This document shows positions 1 through 12,361 of a stretch of DNA of 64,000 nt, one piece after another. The notes beneath the pieces are model-generated. The model saw nothing but the letters and a program-made list of their open reading frames with translations, was not told the origin of the DNA and did no database searches. The position numbers and the translations under genes are program-made. The DNA comes from Salticus scenicus (Eukaryota > Arthropoda > Arachnida > Araneae > Salticidae): NCBI GenBank assembly GCA_963930645.1, contig OZ005648.1:4602131-4666130 (forward strand), in the 5' to 3' direction. The first letter of the stretch is position 1. Each line of letters starts with the position of its first letter.

Positions 1-1805
1 ACTCTAAATGTAAACAAGTACTCTAAATGTAAAGAAAGACTACAAATGTAAAGAAAGACTCTAAATATAAACAAAGACTAAAAATTTAAACAAAGGCACT
101 AAATGTAAAGAGACTCGAAATGTAAACAAAAACTTCAAATGTAACCAATGACTACAAATGTAAACAAGGACTCTAAAGGTAAACAAAGACTACAAATGTA
201 AACAAAGGCACTAAATGTAAACACTCTAAATATAAAAAAGTCTAAAAATGTAAACAAAGAATCTAAATTTAAACAAAGACACTAAATATAAAGAGACTCG
301 AAATGTAAACAAAGACTACAAATGTAAACAAGGACTCTAAAGGTAAACAAAGACTACATATGTAAACAAATACTCTAAATGTAAACAAAGACTACAAATG
401 TAAACAAAGACTACAAATTTAAAGAAAGACTACAAATGTAAACAAAGGCTCTAAATGTAAACAGACTACAAATTTAAACAAAGCCTCTAAATTTAAACAA
501 AGAATCTAAATGTAAGCGGACTACAAATGTAAACAAAGAATACAAAATTATTAAACAAAGAGCACAAATGTTAACAGACATTAAATGTAAACAAAGACTA
601 CAAATGTAAACAAAGACTGCAAATGTAAACATAGACTACAAATGTAAACTGACTCTAAATGTAAACACAGACAACAAATGTAAACAAAGCTCTGAATGTA
701 AACAGATTACAGATGTAAACAAAGAGCACAAATGTTAAGAGACTCAAAATGTAAACAAAGAGTGTAAATGTAAACAAAGGCTCAAAATATAAACAAAGAC
801 TCTAAATGTAAACAAATACGTGGAAACAAAGAGTGCAAATTTAAATAGGCTCTGTATGTAAACAAAGACAACAAATGTAAATAAAGACTACGAATGATAA
901 AAAGGCTCTAAATGAAAACAAAGATTACAAATATAAACAAAGACTCTAAATGGAAACAAAGATTACACATGTAAATAAAGACTACAAACGTAAACAAAGA
1001 CTCTAAATGTAAACAAGTACTCTAAATGTAAAGAAAGACCACAAATGTAAACAAAGACTCTAAATATAAACAAAGACTAAAAATGTAAACAAAGGCACTA
1101 AATGTAAACTCTCTAAATGTAAACAAAATCTACAAATGAAAACAAAGAATCTAAATGTAAAGAAAATCACTAAATGTAAACAGAATCTAAATGTAAACAA
1201 AGACTACAAATGTAAACAAAGATTCTAAATGTAAAGAGACTCGAAATGTAAACTAAGACTCTAAATGTAAACAAGGAATCTAATTGTAAACAAAGACTAC
1301 AAATGTAAACAAGGACTCTAAAGGTAAACAAAGACTACAAATGTAAACAAAGGCACTAAATGTAAACACTCTAAATATAAAAAAGTTTAAAAATGTAAAC
1401 AAAGAATCTAAATTTAAACAAAGACACTAAATATAAAGAGACTCGAAATGTAAACAAAGACTACAAATATAAACAAGGACTCTAAAGGTAAACAAAGACT
1501 ACATATGTAAACAAATACTCTAAATGTAAACAAAGACTACAAATGTAAACAAAGACTACAAATTTAAAGAAAGACTACAAATGTAAACAAAGGCTCTAAA
1601 TGTAAACAGACTACAAATTTAAACAAAGCCTCTAAATTTAAACAAAGAATCTAAATGTAAGCGGACTACAAATGTAAACAAAGAATACAAAATTAAACAA
1701 AGAGCACAAATGTTAACAGACATTAAATGTAAACAAAGACTACAAATGTAAACAAAGACTGCAAATATAAACATAGACTACAAATGTAAACTGACTCTAA
1801 ATGTA
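1..1805 (+). repeat. HOR segment, copy of about 37,322-39,123
   Basis: Position 1 aligns with 37,322 and the variant order matches unit by unit to about 1,805. The offset is 37,321 bp at first and 37,318 later, because the distant copy has lost 2 bp near 37,896 and 1 bp near 38,904. The landmark acaagtactctaaatg occurs near 18 and 1,017, so two sub-blocks of about 1 kb are present. Only scattered substitutions were seen, for example gataaaaagg near 898 against gagaaaaagg. The match ends at an abnormal junction near 1,806. Confidence 0.85.
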
Positions 1806-4800
1806 CAAATCTACAAAACAAAATCTACAAATGTAAACAAAGAATCTAAATGTAACAAAATCACTAAATGTAAACAGAATCTAAATGTAAACAAAGATTA
1901 CAAATGTAAACAAAGACTACAAATGTAAACAAAGATTCTAAATGTAAAGAGACTCGAAATGTAAACTAAGACTCTAAATGTAAACAAGGAATCTAATTGT
2001 AAACAAAGACTACAAATGTAAACAAAGACTCTGAATGTAAACAAAGGCTCTAATTGTAAACAAACACTCGAAATGTAAACAAAGACTACAAATGTAAACA
2101 GACTCTAACTGTAAACAAAATCTCTAAATGTAAACAAATATTGTAAATGTAAACATAGACTTTAAAGGTAAAGAAAGACTACAAATGTAAACAAAGGCTC
2201 TAAATGTAAACAGACTACAAATTTAAACAAAGCCTTTAAAAATAAACAAAGAATCTAAATGTAAGCGGACTACAAATGTAAACAAAGAGCACAAATGTTA
2301 ACAGACTAAAAATGTAAACAGTCTCTAAATGTAAACAAAGAGTGCAAATTTATACAGGCTCTGTATGTAAACAAAGACAACAAATGTAAACAAAGATAAC
2401 AAAAGTAAACAAAGACTACAAATATAAACAAAGACTCTAAATTGAAACAAAGATTACACATGTAAACAAAGCATACGAACGTGAACAAAGGCACTAAATG
2501 TAAACATTCTAAATGTAAACAAAGTCTACAAATGTAAACAAAGTATCTAAATTTAAACAAAGACACTAAATTTAAAGACACTCTAAAGGTAAACAAAGAC
2601 TACAAATGTAAACAAAGGCACTAAATGCAAACACTCTAAATATAAAAAAGTTTAAAAATGTAAACAAAGAATCTAAATTTAAACAGACACTAAATGTAAA
2701 GAGACTCGAAATGTAAACAAAGACTACAAATGTAAGCAAAGACTCTAAATATAAACAAAGACTAAAAATTTAAACAAAGGCACTAAATGTAAAGAGACTC
2801 GAAATGTAAACAAAAACTTCAAATGTAACCAATGACTACAAATGTAAACAAGGACTCTAAAGGTAAACAAAGACTACATATGTAAACAAATACTGTAAAT
2901 GTAAACAAAGACTACAAATGTAAACAAAGACTACAAATTTAAAGAAAGGCTACAAATATAAACAAAGGCTCTAAATGTAAACAGTCTACAAATTTAAACA
3001 AAGCCTCTAAATTTAAACAAAGAATCTAAATGTAAGCGGACTACAAATGTAAACAAAGAATACAAAATTATTAAACAAAGAGCACAAATGTTAACAGACA
3101 TTAAATGTAAACAAAGACTACAAATGTAAACAAAGACTGCAAATGTAAACTGACTCTAAATGTAAACACAGACAACAAATGTAAACAAAGCTCTAAATGT
3201 AAACAGATTACAGATGTAAACAAAGAGCACAAATGTTAAGAGACTCAAAATGTAAACAAAGAGTGTAAATGTAAACAAAGGCTCAAAATATAAACAAAGA
3301 CTCTAAATGTAAACAAATACGTGGAAACAACGAGTGCAAATTTAAATAGGCTCTGTATGTAAACAAAGACAACAAATGTAAACAAAGACTACGAATGAGA
3401 AAAAGGCTCTACATGAAAACAAAGATTACAAATATAAACAAAGACTCTACATGGAAACAAAGATTACACATGTAAATAAAGACTACAAACGTAAACAAAG
3501 ACTCTAAATGTAAACAAGTACTCTAAATGTAAAGAAAGACTACAAATGTAAACAAAGACTCTAAATATAAACAAACACTAAAAATGTAAACAAAGGCACT
3601 AAATGTAAACTCTCTAAATGTAAACAAAATCTACAAATGTAAACAAAGAATCTAAATGTAAACAAAATCACTAAATGTAAACAAAGATTACAAATGTAAA
3701 CAAAGACTACAAATGTAAACAAAGATTCTAAATGTAAAGAGACTCGAAATGTAAATTAAGACTCTAAATGTAAACAACGAATCTAATTGTAAACAAAGAC
3801 TACAAATGTAAACAAGGACTCTAAAGGTAAACAAAGACTACAAATATAAACAAAGGCACTAAATGTAAACACTCTAAATATAAAAAAGTCTAAAAATGTA
3901 AACAAAGAATCTAAATTTAAAAAAAGACACTAAATGTAAAGAGACTCGAAATGTAAACAAAGACTACATATGTAAACAATGACTACAAATGTAAAAAAGG
4001 ACTCTAAATGTAAACAAAGACTACAAATGTAAACAGACTCTAACTGTAAACAAAATCTCTAAATGTAAACAAATATTGTAAATGTAAACATAGACTCTAA
4101 AGGTAAAGAAAGACTAAAATGTAAACAAAGGCTCTAAATGTAAGCGGACTACAAATGTAAACAAAGTGCACAAATGTTAACAGACTAAAAATGTAAACAG
4201 TCTCTAAATGTAAACAAAGACATGTAAACAAAGAGTGCAAATTTAAACAGGCTCTGTATGTAAACAAAGACAACAAATGTAAACAAAGATAACAAATGTA
4301 AACAAAGACTACAAATATAAACAAAGACTCTAAATTGATACAAAGATTACACATGTAAACAAAGACTACGAACGTAAACAAAGGCACCAAATGTAAACAT
4401 TCTAAATGTAAACAAAGTCTACAAATAAAAACAAAGTATCAAAATTTAAACAAAGACACTAAATGTAAAGAGACTCGAAATGTAAACAAAGACTACAAAT
4501 GTAAACAAAAAATTTAAATGTAAACAAAGACTACAAATGTAAACATAGAATTTAAATGTAAACAAAGACTACAAATGTAAACAAAGACTACAAATTTAAA
4601 GAAAGACTCTAAATGTTAACAAAGACTAAAAATGTAAACAAAGGCACTAAATGTAAACTCTCTAAATGTCAACAAAATCTAGAAATGTAAACAAAGTATC
4701 TAAATGTAAACAAAATCACTAAATGTAAACAGAATCTAAATGTAAAGAAAGACTACAAATGTAAACAAAGACTACAAATGTAAACAAAGATTCTAAATGT

Positions 4801-6472
4801 AAAGAGACTCGAAATGTAAACAAGGAATCTAATTGTAAACAAAGACTACAAATGTAAACAAAGACTCTGAATGTAAACAAAAGCTCTAATTGTAAACAAA
4901 CTCTAAATGTAAACAAAGATTACAAATGTAAACAGACTCTAACTGTAAACAAAATCTCTAAATGTAAACAAATATTGTAAATGTAAACATAGACTCTAAA
5001 GGTAAAGAAAGACTACAAATGTAAACAAAGGCTCTAAATGTAAACAGACTACAAATTTAAACAAAGCCTTTAAAAATAAACAAAGAAACTAAATGTAAGC
5101 GGACTACAAATCTAACCAAAGTGCACAAATGTTAACAGACTAAAAATGTAAACAGTCTCTAAATGTAAACAAAGACATGTAAACAAAGAGTGCAAATTTA
5201 AACAGGCTCTGTATTTAAACAAAGACAACAAATGTAAACTAAGATAACAAATGTAAACAAAGACTACAAATATAAACAAAGACTCTAAATTGAAACAAAG
5301 ATTACACATGTAAACAAAGACTACGAACGTAAACAAAGGCACTAAATGTAAACATTCTAAGTGAAAACAAAGTCTACAAATGTAAACAAAGTATCTAAAT
5401 TTAAACAATGACACTAAATGTAAAGAGACTCGAAATGTAAACAAAGACTTCAAATGTAAACAAAGACTTCAAATGTAAACAATGACTACAGATGTAAACA
5501 AGGAATCTAAAAGTAAACAAAGACTACAAATGTAAACAAAGGTACTTAATGTAAACACTCTAAATATAAAAAAGTCTAAAAATGTAAACAAAGAATCTAA
5601 ATTTAAACAAAGACACTAAATATAAAGAGACTCGAAATGTAAACAAGGACTCTAAAGGTAAACAAAGACTACATATGTAAACAAATGCTCTAAATGTAAA
5701 CAGACTACAAATTTAAACAAAGCCTCTAAATTTAAACAAAGAATCTTAATGTAAGCGGACTACAAATGTAAACAAAGAATACAAAATTATTAAACAAAGA
5801 GCACAATTGTTAACAGACATTAAATGTAAACAAAGACTACAAATGTAAACAGTCTCTATCTGTAAACAAAATCTCTAAATGTAAACAAATATTGTAAATG
5901 TAAACATAGACTCTAAAAGTAAAGAAAGACTACAAATGTAAACAAAGGCTCTAAATGTAAACAGACTACAAATTTAAACAAAGCCTCAAAATTTAAACAA
6001 AGAATCTAAATGTAAGCGGACTACAAATGTAAACAAAGAATACAAAATTAAACAAAGAGCACAAATTTAACAGACATTAAATGTAAACAAAGACTACAAA
6101 TGTCAACAATGACTGCAAATGTAAACATAGACTACAAATGTAAACTGACTCTAAATGTAAACACAGACAACAAATGTAAACAAAGCTCTAAATGTAAACA
6201 GATTACAAATGTAAACAAAGAGCACAAATGTTGAGACTCAAAATGTAAACAAAGAGTGTAAATGTAAACAAAGACTCAAAATATAAACAAAGACTCTAAA
6301 TGTAAACAAATACGTAGAAACAAAGAGTGCAAATTTAAATAGGCTCTGTATTTAAACAAAGACAACAAATGTAAACAAAGACTACAAATGAGAAAAAGAC
6401 TCTAAATGGAAACAAAGATTACACATGTAAATAAAGACTACAAACGTAAACAAAGACTCTAAATGTAAACAA
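1806..6472 (+). repeat. HOR segment, relative of about 39,580-44,500
   Basis: After the junction near 1,806-1,826 the variant order resumes as at about 39,580. From about 4,097 to 5,980 the offset to the distant copy is a constant 38,122 bp. Before that it is 38,143 bp (landmark at 3,518 against 41,661). The change is explained by a 17-bp unit missing from this copy near 3,680 and two 19-bp units missing from the other copy near 41,965. A second relative, about 34,180-37,320, shares parts of this stretch. There is no non-repeat sequence. Confidence 0.8.
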
Positions 6473-8966
6473 GTACTCTAAATGTAAAGAAGACTACAAA
6501 TGTAAAGAAAGACTCTAAATATAAACAAAGACTAAAAATTTAAACAAAGGCACTAAATGTAAAGAGACTCGAAATGTAAACAAAAACTTCAAATGTAACC
6601 AATGACTACAAATGTAAACAAGGACTCTAAAGGTAAACAAAGACTACAAATGTAAACAAAGGCACTAAATGTAAACACTCTGAATATAAAAAAGTCTAAA
6701 AATGTAAACAAAGAATCTAAATTTAAACAAAGACACTAAATATAAAGAGACTCGAAATGTAAACAAAGACTACAAATGTAAACAAGGACTCTAAAGGTAA
6801 ACAAAGACTACATATGTAAACAAATACTCTAAATGTAAACAAAGACTACAAATGTAAACAAAGACTACAAATTTAAAGAAAGACTACAAATGTAAACAAA
6901 GGCTCTAAATGTAAACAGACTACAAATTTAAACAAAGCCTCTAAATTTAAACAAAGAATCTAAATGTAAGCGGACTACAAATGTAAACAAAGAATACAAA
7001 ATTAAACAAAGAGCACAAATGTTAACAGACATTAAATGCAAACAAAGACTACAAATGTAAACAAAGACTGCAAATGTAAACATAGACTAGAAATTAAAAC
7101 TGACTCTAAATGTAAACACAGACAACAAATGTAAACAAAGCTCTAAATGTAAACAGATTACAAATGTAAACAAAAAGCACAAGCGTAAGAGACTCAAAAT
7201 GTAAACAAAGAGTGTAAATGTAAACAAAGACTCAAAATATAAACAAAGACTCTAAATGTAAACAAATACGTGGAAACAAAGAGTGCAAATTTAAATACGC
7301 TCTGTATGTAAACAAAGACAACAAATGTAAACAAAGACTACGAATGAGAAAAAGGCTGTAAATGAAAACAAAGATTACAAATATAAACAAAAAATCTAAA
7401 TGGAAACAAAGATTACACATGTAAATAAATACTACAAACGTAAACAAAGACTCTAAATGTAAAAAAGTACTCTAAATGTAAAGAAAGACTACAAATGTAA
7501 ACAAAGACTCTAAATATAAACAAAATCTACAAATGTAAACAAGGAATCTAAATGTAAACAAAATCACTAAATGTAAACAGAATCTAAATGTAAACAAAGA
7601 CTACAAATGTAAACAAAGACTACAAATGTAAACAAAGATTCTAAATGTAAAGAGACTCGAAATGTAAACTAAGACTCTAAATGTAAACAAGGAATCTAAT
7701 TGTAAACAAAGACTACAAATGTAAACAAAGACTCTGAATGTAAAAAAAGGCTCTAATTGTAAACAAGCACTCTAAATGTAAACAAAGACTACAACTGTAA
7801 ACAAAATCTCTAAATGTAAACAAATATTGTAAATGTAAACATAGACTCTAAAGGTAAAGAAAGACTACAAATGTAAACAAAGGCTCTAAATGTAAACAGA
7901 CTACAAATTTAAACAAAGCCTTTAAAAATAAACAAAGAATCTAAATGTAAGCGGACTACAAATGTAAACAAAGAGCACAAATGTTAACAGACTAAAAATG
8001 TAAACAGTTTCTAAATGTAAACAAAGACATGTAAACAAAGAGTGCAAATTTATAGAGGCTCTGTATGTAAACAAAGACAACAAATGTAAACAGTCTCTAA
8101 ATGTAAACAAAGACATGTAAACAAAGAGTGCAAATTTATACAGGCTCTGTATGTAAACAAAGACAACAAATGTAAACAAAGATAACAAAAGTAAACAAAG
8201 ACTACAAATATAAACAAAGACTCTAAATTGAAACAAAGATTACACATGTAAACAAAGAATACGAACGTAAACAAAGGCACTAAATGTAAACATTCTAAAT
8301 GTAAACAAAGTCTACAAATGTAAACAAAGTATCTAAATTTAAACAAAGACACTAAATGTAAAGAGACACGAAATGTAAACAAAGACTACAAATGTAAACA
8401 AAGACTACAAATTTAGAGAAAGACTACAAATGTAAACAAAGGCTCTAAATGTAAACAGACTACAAATTTAAACAAAGCCTCTAAATTTAAACAAATAATC
8501 TAAATGTAAGCGGACTACAAATGTAAACAAAGAAAACAAAATTAAAAAAGAGCACAAATGTTAACAGACATTAAATGTAAACAGAGACTACAAATGTAAA
8601 CAAAGACTGCAAATGTAAACATAGACTACAAATGTAAACTGACTCTAAATGTAAACACAGACAACACATGTAAACAAAGCTCTAAATGTAAACAGATTAC
8701 AAATGTAAACAAAGAGCACAAATGTTGAGACTCAAAATGTAAACAAAGAGTGTAAATGTAAACAAAGACTCAAAATATAAACAAAGACTCTAAATGTAAA
8801 CAAATACGTAGAAACAAAGAGTGCAAATTTAAATAGGCTCTGTATTTAAACAAAGACAACAAATGTAAACAAAGACTACGAATGAGAAAAAGTCTCTAAA
8901 TGGAAACAAAGATTACACATGTAAATAAAGACTACAAACGTAACCAAAGACTCTAAATGTAAACAA
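6473..8966 (+). repeat. Mosaic HOR segment between two landmark sub-blocks
   Basis: Sub-blocks start at the landmark near 6,473 and 7,467 (994 bp apart) and run to the next landmark at 8,967. The first sub-block resembles 37,339-38,336 early on. Near 7,175 it carries the rare variant agcgtaagag, also seen near 33,790 and 39,190. A 1-bp loss (aagaagac) lies near 6,488. The last part, from about 8,180, resembles 13,750-14,535. It is all satellite, with no gene. Confidence 0.75.
8005..8176 (+). repeat. Local 86-bp tandem duplication
   Basis: The 14-bp short unit beginning gacatgtaaac occurs at 8,026 and again at 8,112. The surrounding units (cag-t-t/c-tctaaatg before, gagtgcaaattta and ggctctgtatg after) are repeated with them. 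Related blocks elsewhere, for example 13,576-13,950, have this stretch once. A single out-of-register exchange explains it. It also produces two overlapping minus-strand reading frames here. Confidence 0.85.
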
Positions 8967-10046
8967 GTACTCTAAATGTAAAGAAAGACTACAAATGTAA
9001 ACAAAGACTCTAAATATAAACAAAGACTAAAAATTTAAACAAAGGCACTAAATGTAAACCCTCTTAATGTAAACAAAATCTACAAATGTAAACAAAGAAT
9101 CTAAATGTAAACAAAATCACTAAATGTAAACAGAATCTAAATGTAAACAAAAAATACAAATGTAAACAAAGACTCTAAATATAAACAAAGACTAAAAATT
9201 TAAACAAAGGCACTAAATGTAAACCCTCTTAATGTAAACAAAATCTACAAATAAAAACAAAGAATCTAAATGTAAACAAAATCACTAAATGTAAACAGAA
9301 TCTAAATGTAAACAAAAAATACAAATGTAAACAAAGATTCTAAATGTAAACAAAATCACTAAATGTAAACAAGGAATCTAATTGTAAACAAAGACTACAA
9401 ATGTAAACAAAGACTCTGAATGTAAACCAAGGCTCTAATTGTAAAAAAACACTCTAAATGTAAACAAAGACTACAAATGTAAACAGTCTCTATCTGTAAA
9501 CAAAATCTCTAAATGTAAACAAATATTGTAAATGTAAACATAGACTCTAAAAGTAAAGAAAGGCTACAAATGTAAACAAAGGCTCTAAATGTAAACAGAC
9601 TACAAATTTAAACAAAGCCTCAAAATTTAAACAAAGAATCTAAATGTAAGCGGACTACAAATGTAAACAAAGAATACAAAATTAAACAAAGAGCACAAAT
9701 TTAACAGACATTAAATGTAAACAAAGACTACAAATGTCAACAATGACTGCAAATGTAAACATAGACTACAAATGTAAACTGACTCTAAATGTAAACAGAT
9801 TACAAATGTAAACAAAGAGCACAAATGTTGAGACTCAAAATGTAAACAAAGAGTGTAAATGTAAACAAAGACTCAAAATATAAACAAAGACTCTAAATGT
9901 AAACAAAGAGTGCATATTTAAATAGGCTCTGTATTTAAACAAAGACAACAAATGTAAACAAAGACTACAAATGAGAAAAAGACTCTAAATGGAAACAAAG
10001 ATTACACATGTAAATAAAGACTACAAACGTAAACAAAGACTCTGAA
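8967..10046 (+). repeat. Landmark sub-block, relative of 14,535-15,526, with internal duplication
   Basis: The block starts at the landmark near 8,967 and follows the order seen from 14,535. It contains an extra 165-bp tandem copy (9,006-9,170 and 9,171-9,335) and several short deletions, including loss of the cacagacaac units near 9,797. The landmark normally expected near 10,037 has itself lost one unit (gactctgaatgtaaag). Confidence 0.8.
9006..9335 (+). repeat. Local 165-bp tandem duplication
   Basis: The run beginning gactctaaatataaac at 9,006 and ending in the aaaaaatac unit restarts at 9,171. Both copies carry the unusual ccctcttaatg variant. The second copy differs by ataaaaac for atgtaaac near 9,250. 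Related segments at 14,570-14,730 and 55,440-55,600 have a single copy. Confidence 0.88.
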
Positions 10047-12361
10047 TGTAAAGAAAGACTACAAATGTAAAGAAAGACTCTAAATATAAACAAAGACTAA
10101 AAATTTAAACAAAGGCACTAAATGTAAAGAGACTCGAAATGTAAACAAAAACTTCAAATGTAACCAATGACTACAAATGTAAACAAGGACTCTAAAGGTA
10201 AACAAAGACTACAAATGTAAACAAAGGCACTAAATGTAAACACTCTAAATATAAAAAAGTCTAAAAATGTAAACAAAGAATCTAAATTTAAACAAAGACA
10301 CTAAATATAAAGAGACTCGAAATGTAAACAAAGACTACAAATGTAAACAAGGACTCTAAAGGTAAACAAAGACTACATATGTAAACAAATACTCTAAATG
10401 TAAACAAAGACTACAAATGTAAACAAAGACTACAAATTTAAAGAAAGACTACAAATGTAAACAAAGGCTCTAAATGTAAACAGACTACAAATTTAAACAA
10501 AGTCTCTAAATTTAAACAAAGAATCTAAATGTAAGCGGACTACAAATGTAAACAAAGAATACAAATATAAACAAAGACTCTAAATGTAAACAAATACGTG
10601 GAAACAAAGAGTGCAAATTTAAATACGCTCTGTATGTAAACAAAGACAACAAATGTAAACAAAGACTACGAATGAGAAAAAGGCTCTAAATGAAAACATA
10701 GATTACAAATATAAACAAAGACTCTAAATGGAAACAAAGATTACACATGTAAATAAAGACTACAAACGTAAACAAAGACTCAAAATGTAAACAAGTACTC
10801 TAAATGTAAAGAAAGACTACAAATGTAAACAAAGACTCTAAATAAAAACAAAAACTAAAAATGTAAACAAAGGCACTAAATGTAAACTCTCTAAATGTAA
10901 ACAAAATCACTAAATGTAAACAAAGATTACAAATGTAAACAAAGACTACAAATGTAAACAAAGATTCTAAATGTAAAGAGACTCGAAATGTAAACTAAGA
11001 CTCTAAATGTAAACAAGGAATCTAATTGTAAACAAAGACTACAAATGTAAACAAAGACTCTGAATGTAAACAAAGGCTCTAATTGTAAACAAACACTCGA
11101 AATGTAAACAAAGACTAGAAATGTAAACAGACTCTAACTGTAAACAAAATCTCTAAATGTAAACAAATATTGTAAATGTAAACATAGACTCTAAAGGTAA
11201 AGAAAGACTACAAATGTAAACAAAGGCTCTAAATGTAAACAGACTACAAATTTAAACAATGCCTTTAAAAATAAACAAAGAATCTAAATGTAAGCGGATT
11301 ACAAATGTAAACAAAGTGCACAAATGTTAACAGACTAAAAATGTAAACAGTCTCTAAATGTAAACAAAGACATGTAAACAAAGAGTGCAAATTTATACAG
11401 GCTCTGTATGTAAACAAAGACAACAAATGTAAACAAAGATAAGAAAAGTAAACAAAGACTACAAATATAAACAAAGACTCTAAATTGAAACAAAGATTAC
11501 ACATGTAAACAAAGCATACGAACGTAAACAAAGGCACTAAATGTAAACATTCTAAATGTAAACAAAGTCTACAAATGTAAACAAAGTATCTAAATTTAAA
11601 CAAAGACACTAAATGTAAAGACACTCTAAAGGTAAACAAAGACTACAAATGTAAACAAAGGCACTAAATGCAAACACTCTAAATATAAAAAAGTCTAAAA
11701 ATGTAAACAAAGAATCTAAATTTAAACAGACACTAAATGTAAAGAGACTCGAAATGTAAACAAAGACTACAAATGTAAACAAAAACTACAAATTTAGAGA
11801 AAGACTACAAATGTAAACAAAGGCTCTAAATGTAAACAGACTACAAATTTAAACAAAGCCTCTAAATTTAAACAAATAATCTAAATGTAAGCGGACTGCA
11901 AATGTAAACAAAGAAGACAAAATTAAAAAAGAGCACAAATGTTAACAGACATTAAATGTAAACAAAGACTACAAATGTAAACAAAGACTGCAAATGTAAA
12001 CATAGACTACAAATGTAAACTGACTCTAAATGTAAACACAGACAACAAATGTAAAGAAAGCTCTAAATGTAAACAGATTACAAATGTAAACAAAGAGCAC
12101 AAATGTTGAGACTCAAAATGTAAACAAAGAGTGTAAAAGTAAACAAAGACTCAAATTATAAACAAAGACTCTAAATGTAAACAAATACGTAGAAACGAAG
12201 AGTGCAAATTTAAATAGGCTCTGTATTTAAACAAAGACAACAAATGTAAACAAAGACTACAAATGAGAAAAAGACTCTAAATGGAAACAAAGATTACACA
12301 TGTAAATAAAGACTACAAACGTAAACAAAGACTCTAAATGTAAACAAGTACTCTAAATGTA
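10047..12361 (+). repeat. 2,311-bp HOR, first tandem copy
   Basis: From about 10,047 to 11,618 the variant order matches 12,358-13,929 at a constant 2,311-bp offset, up to where copy 1 reads gacactctaaagg and copy 2 gagacacgaaatg. From 11,265 onward this copy instead matches 16,755-17,740 at a 5,490-bp offset. It contains the 758-bp sub-block ending at the landmark near 10,795, then a 1,553-bp sub-block to 12,348. Confidence 0.85.
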
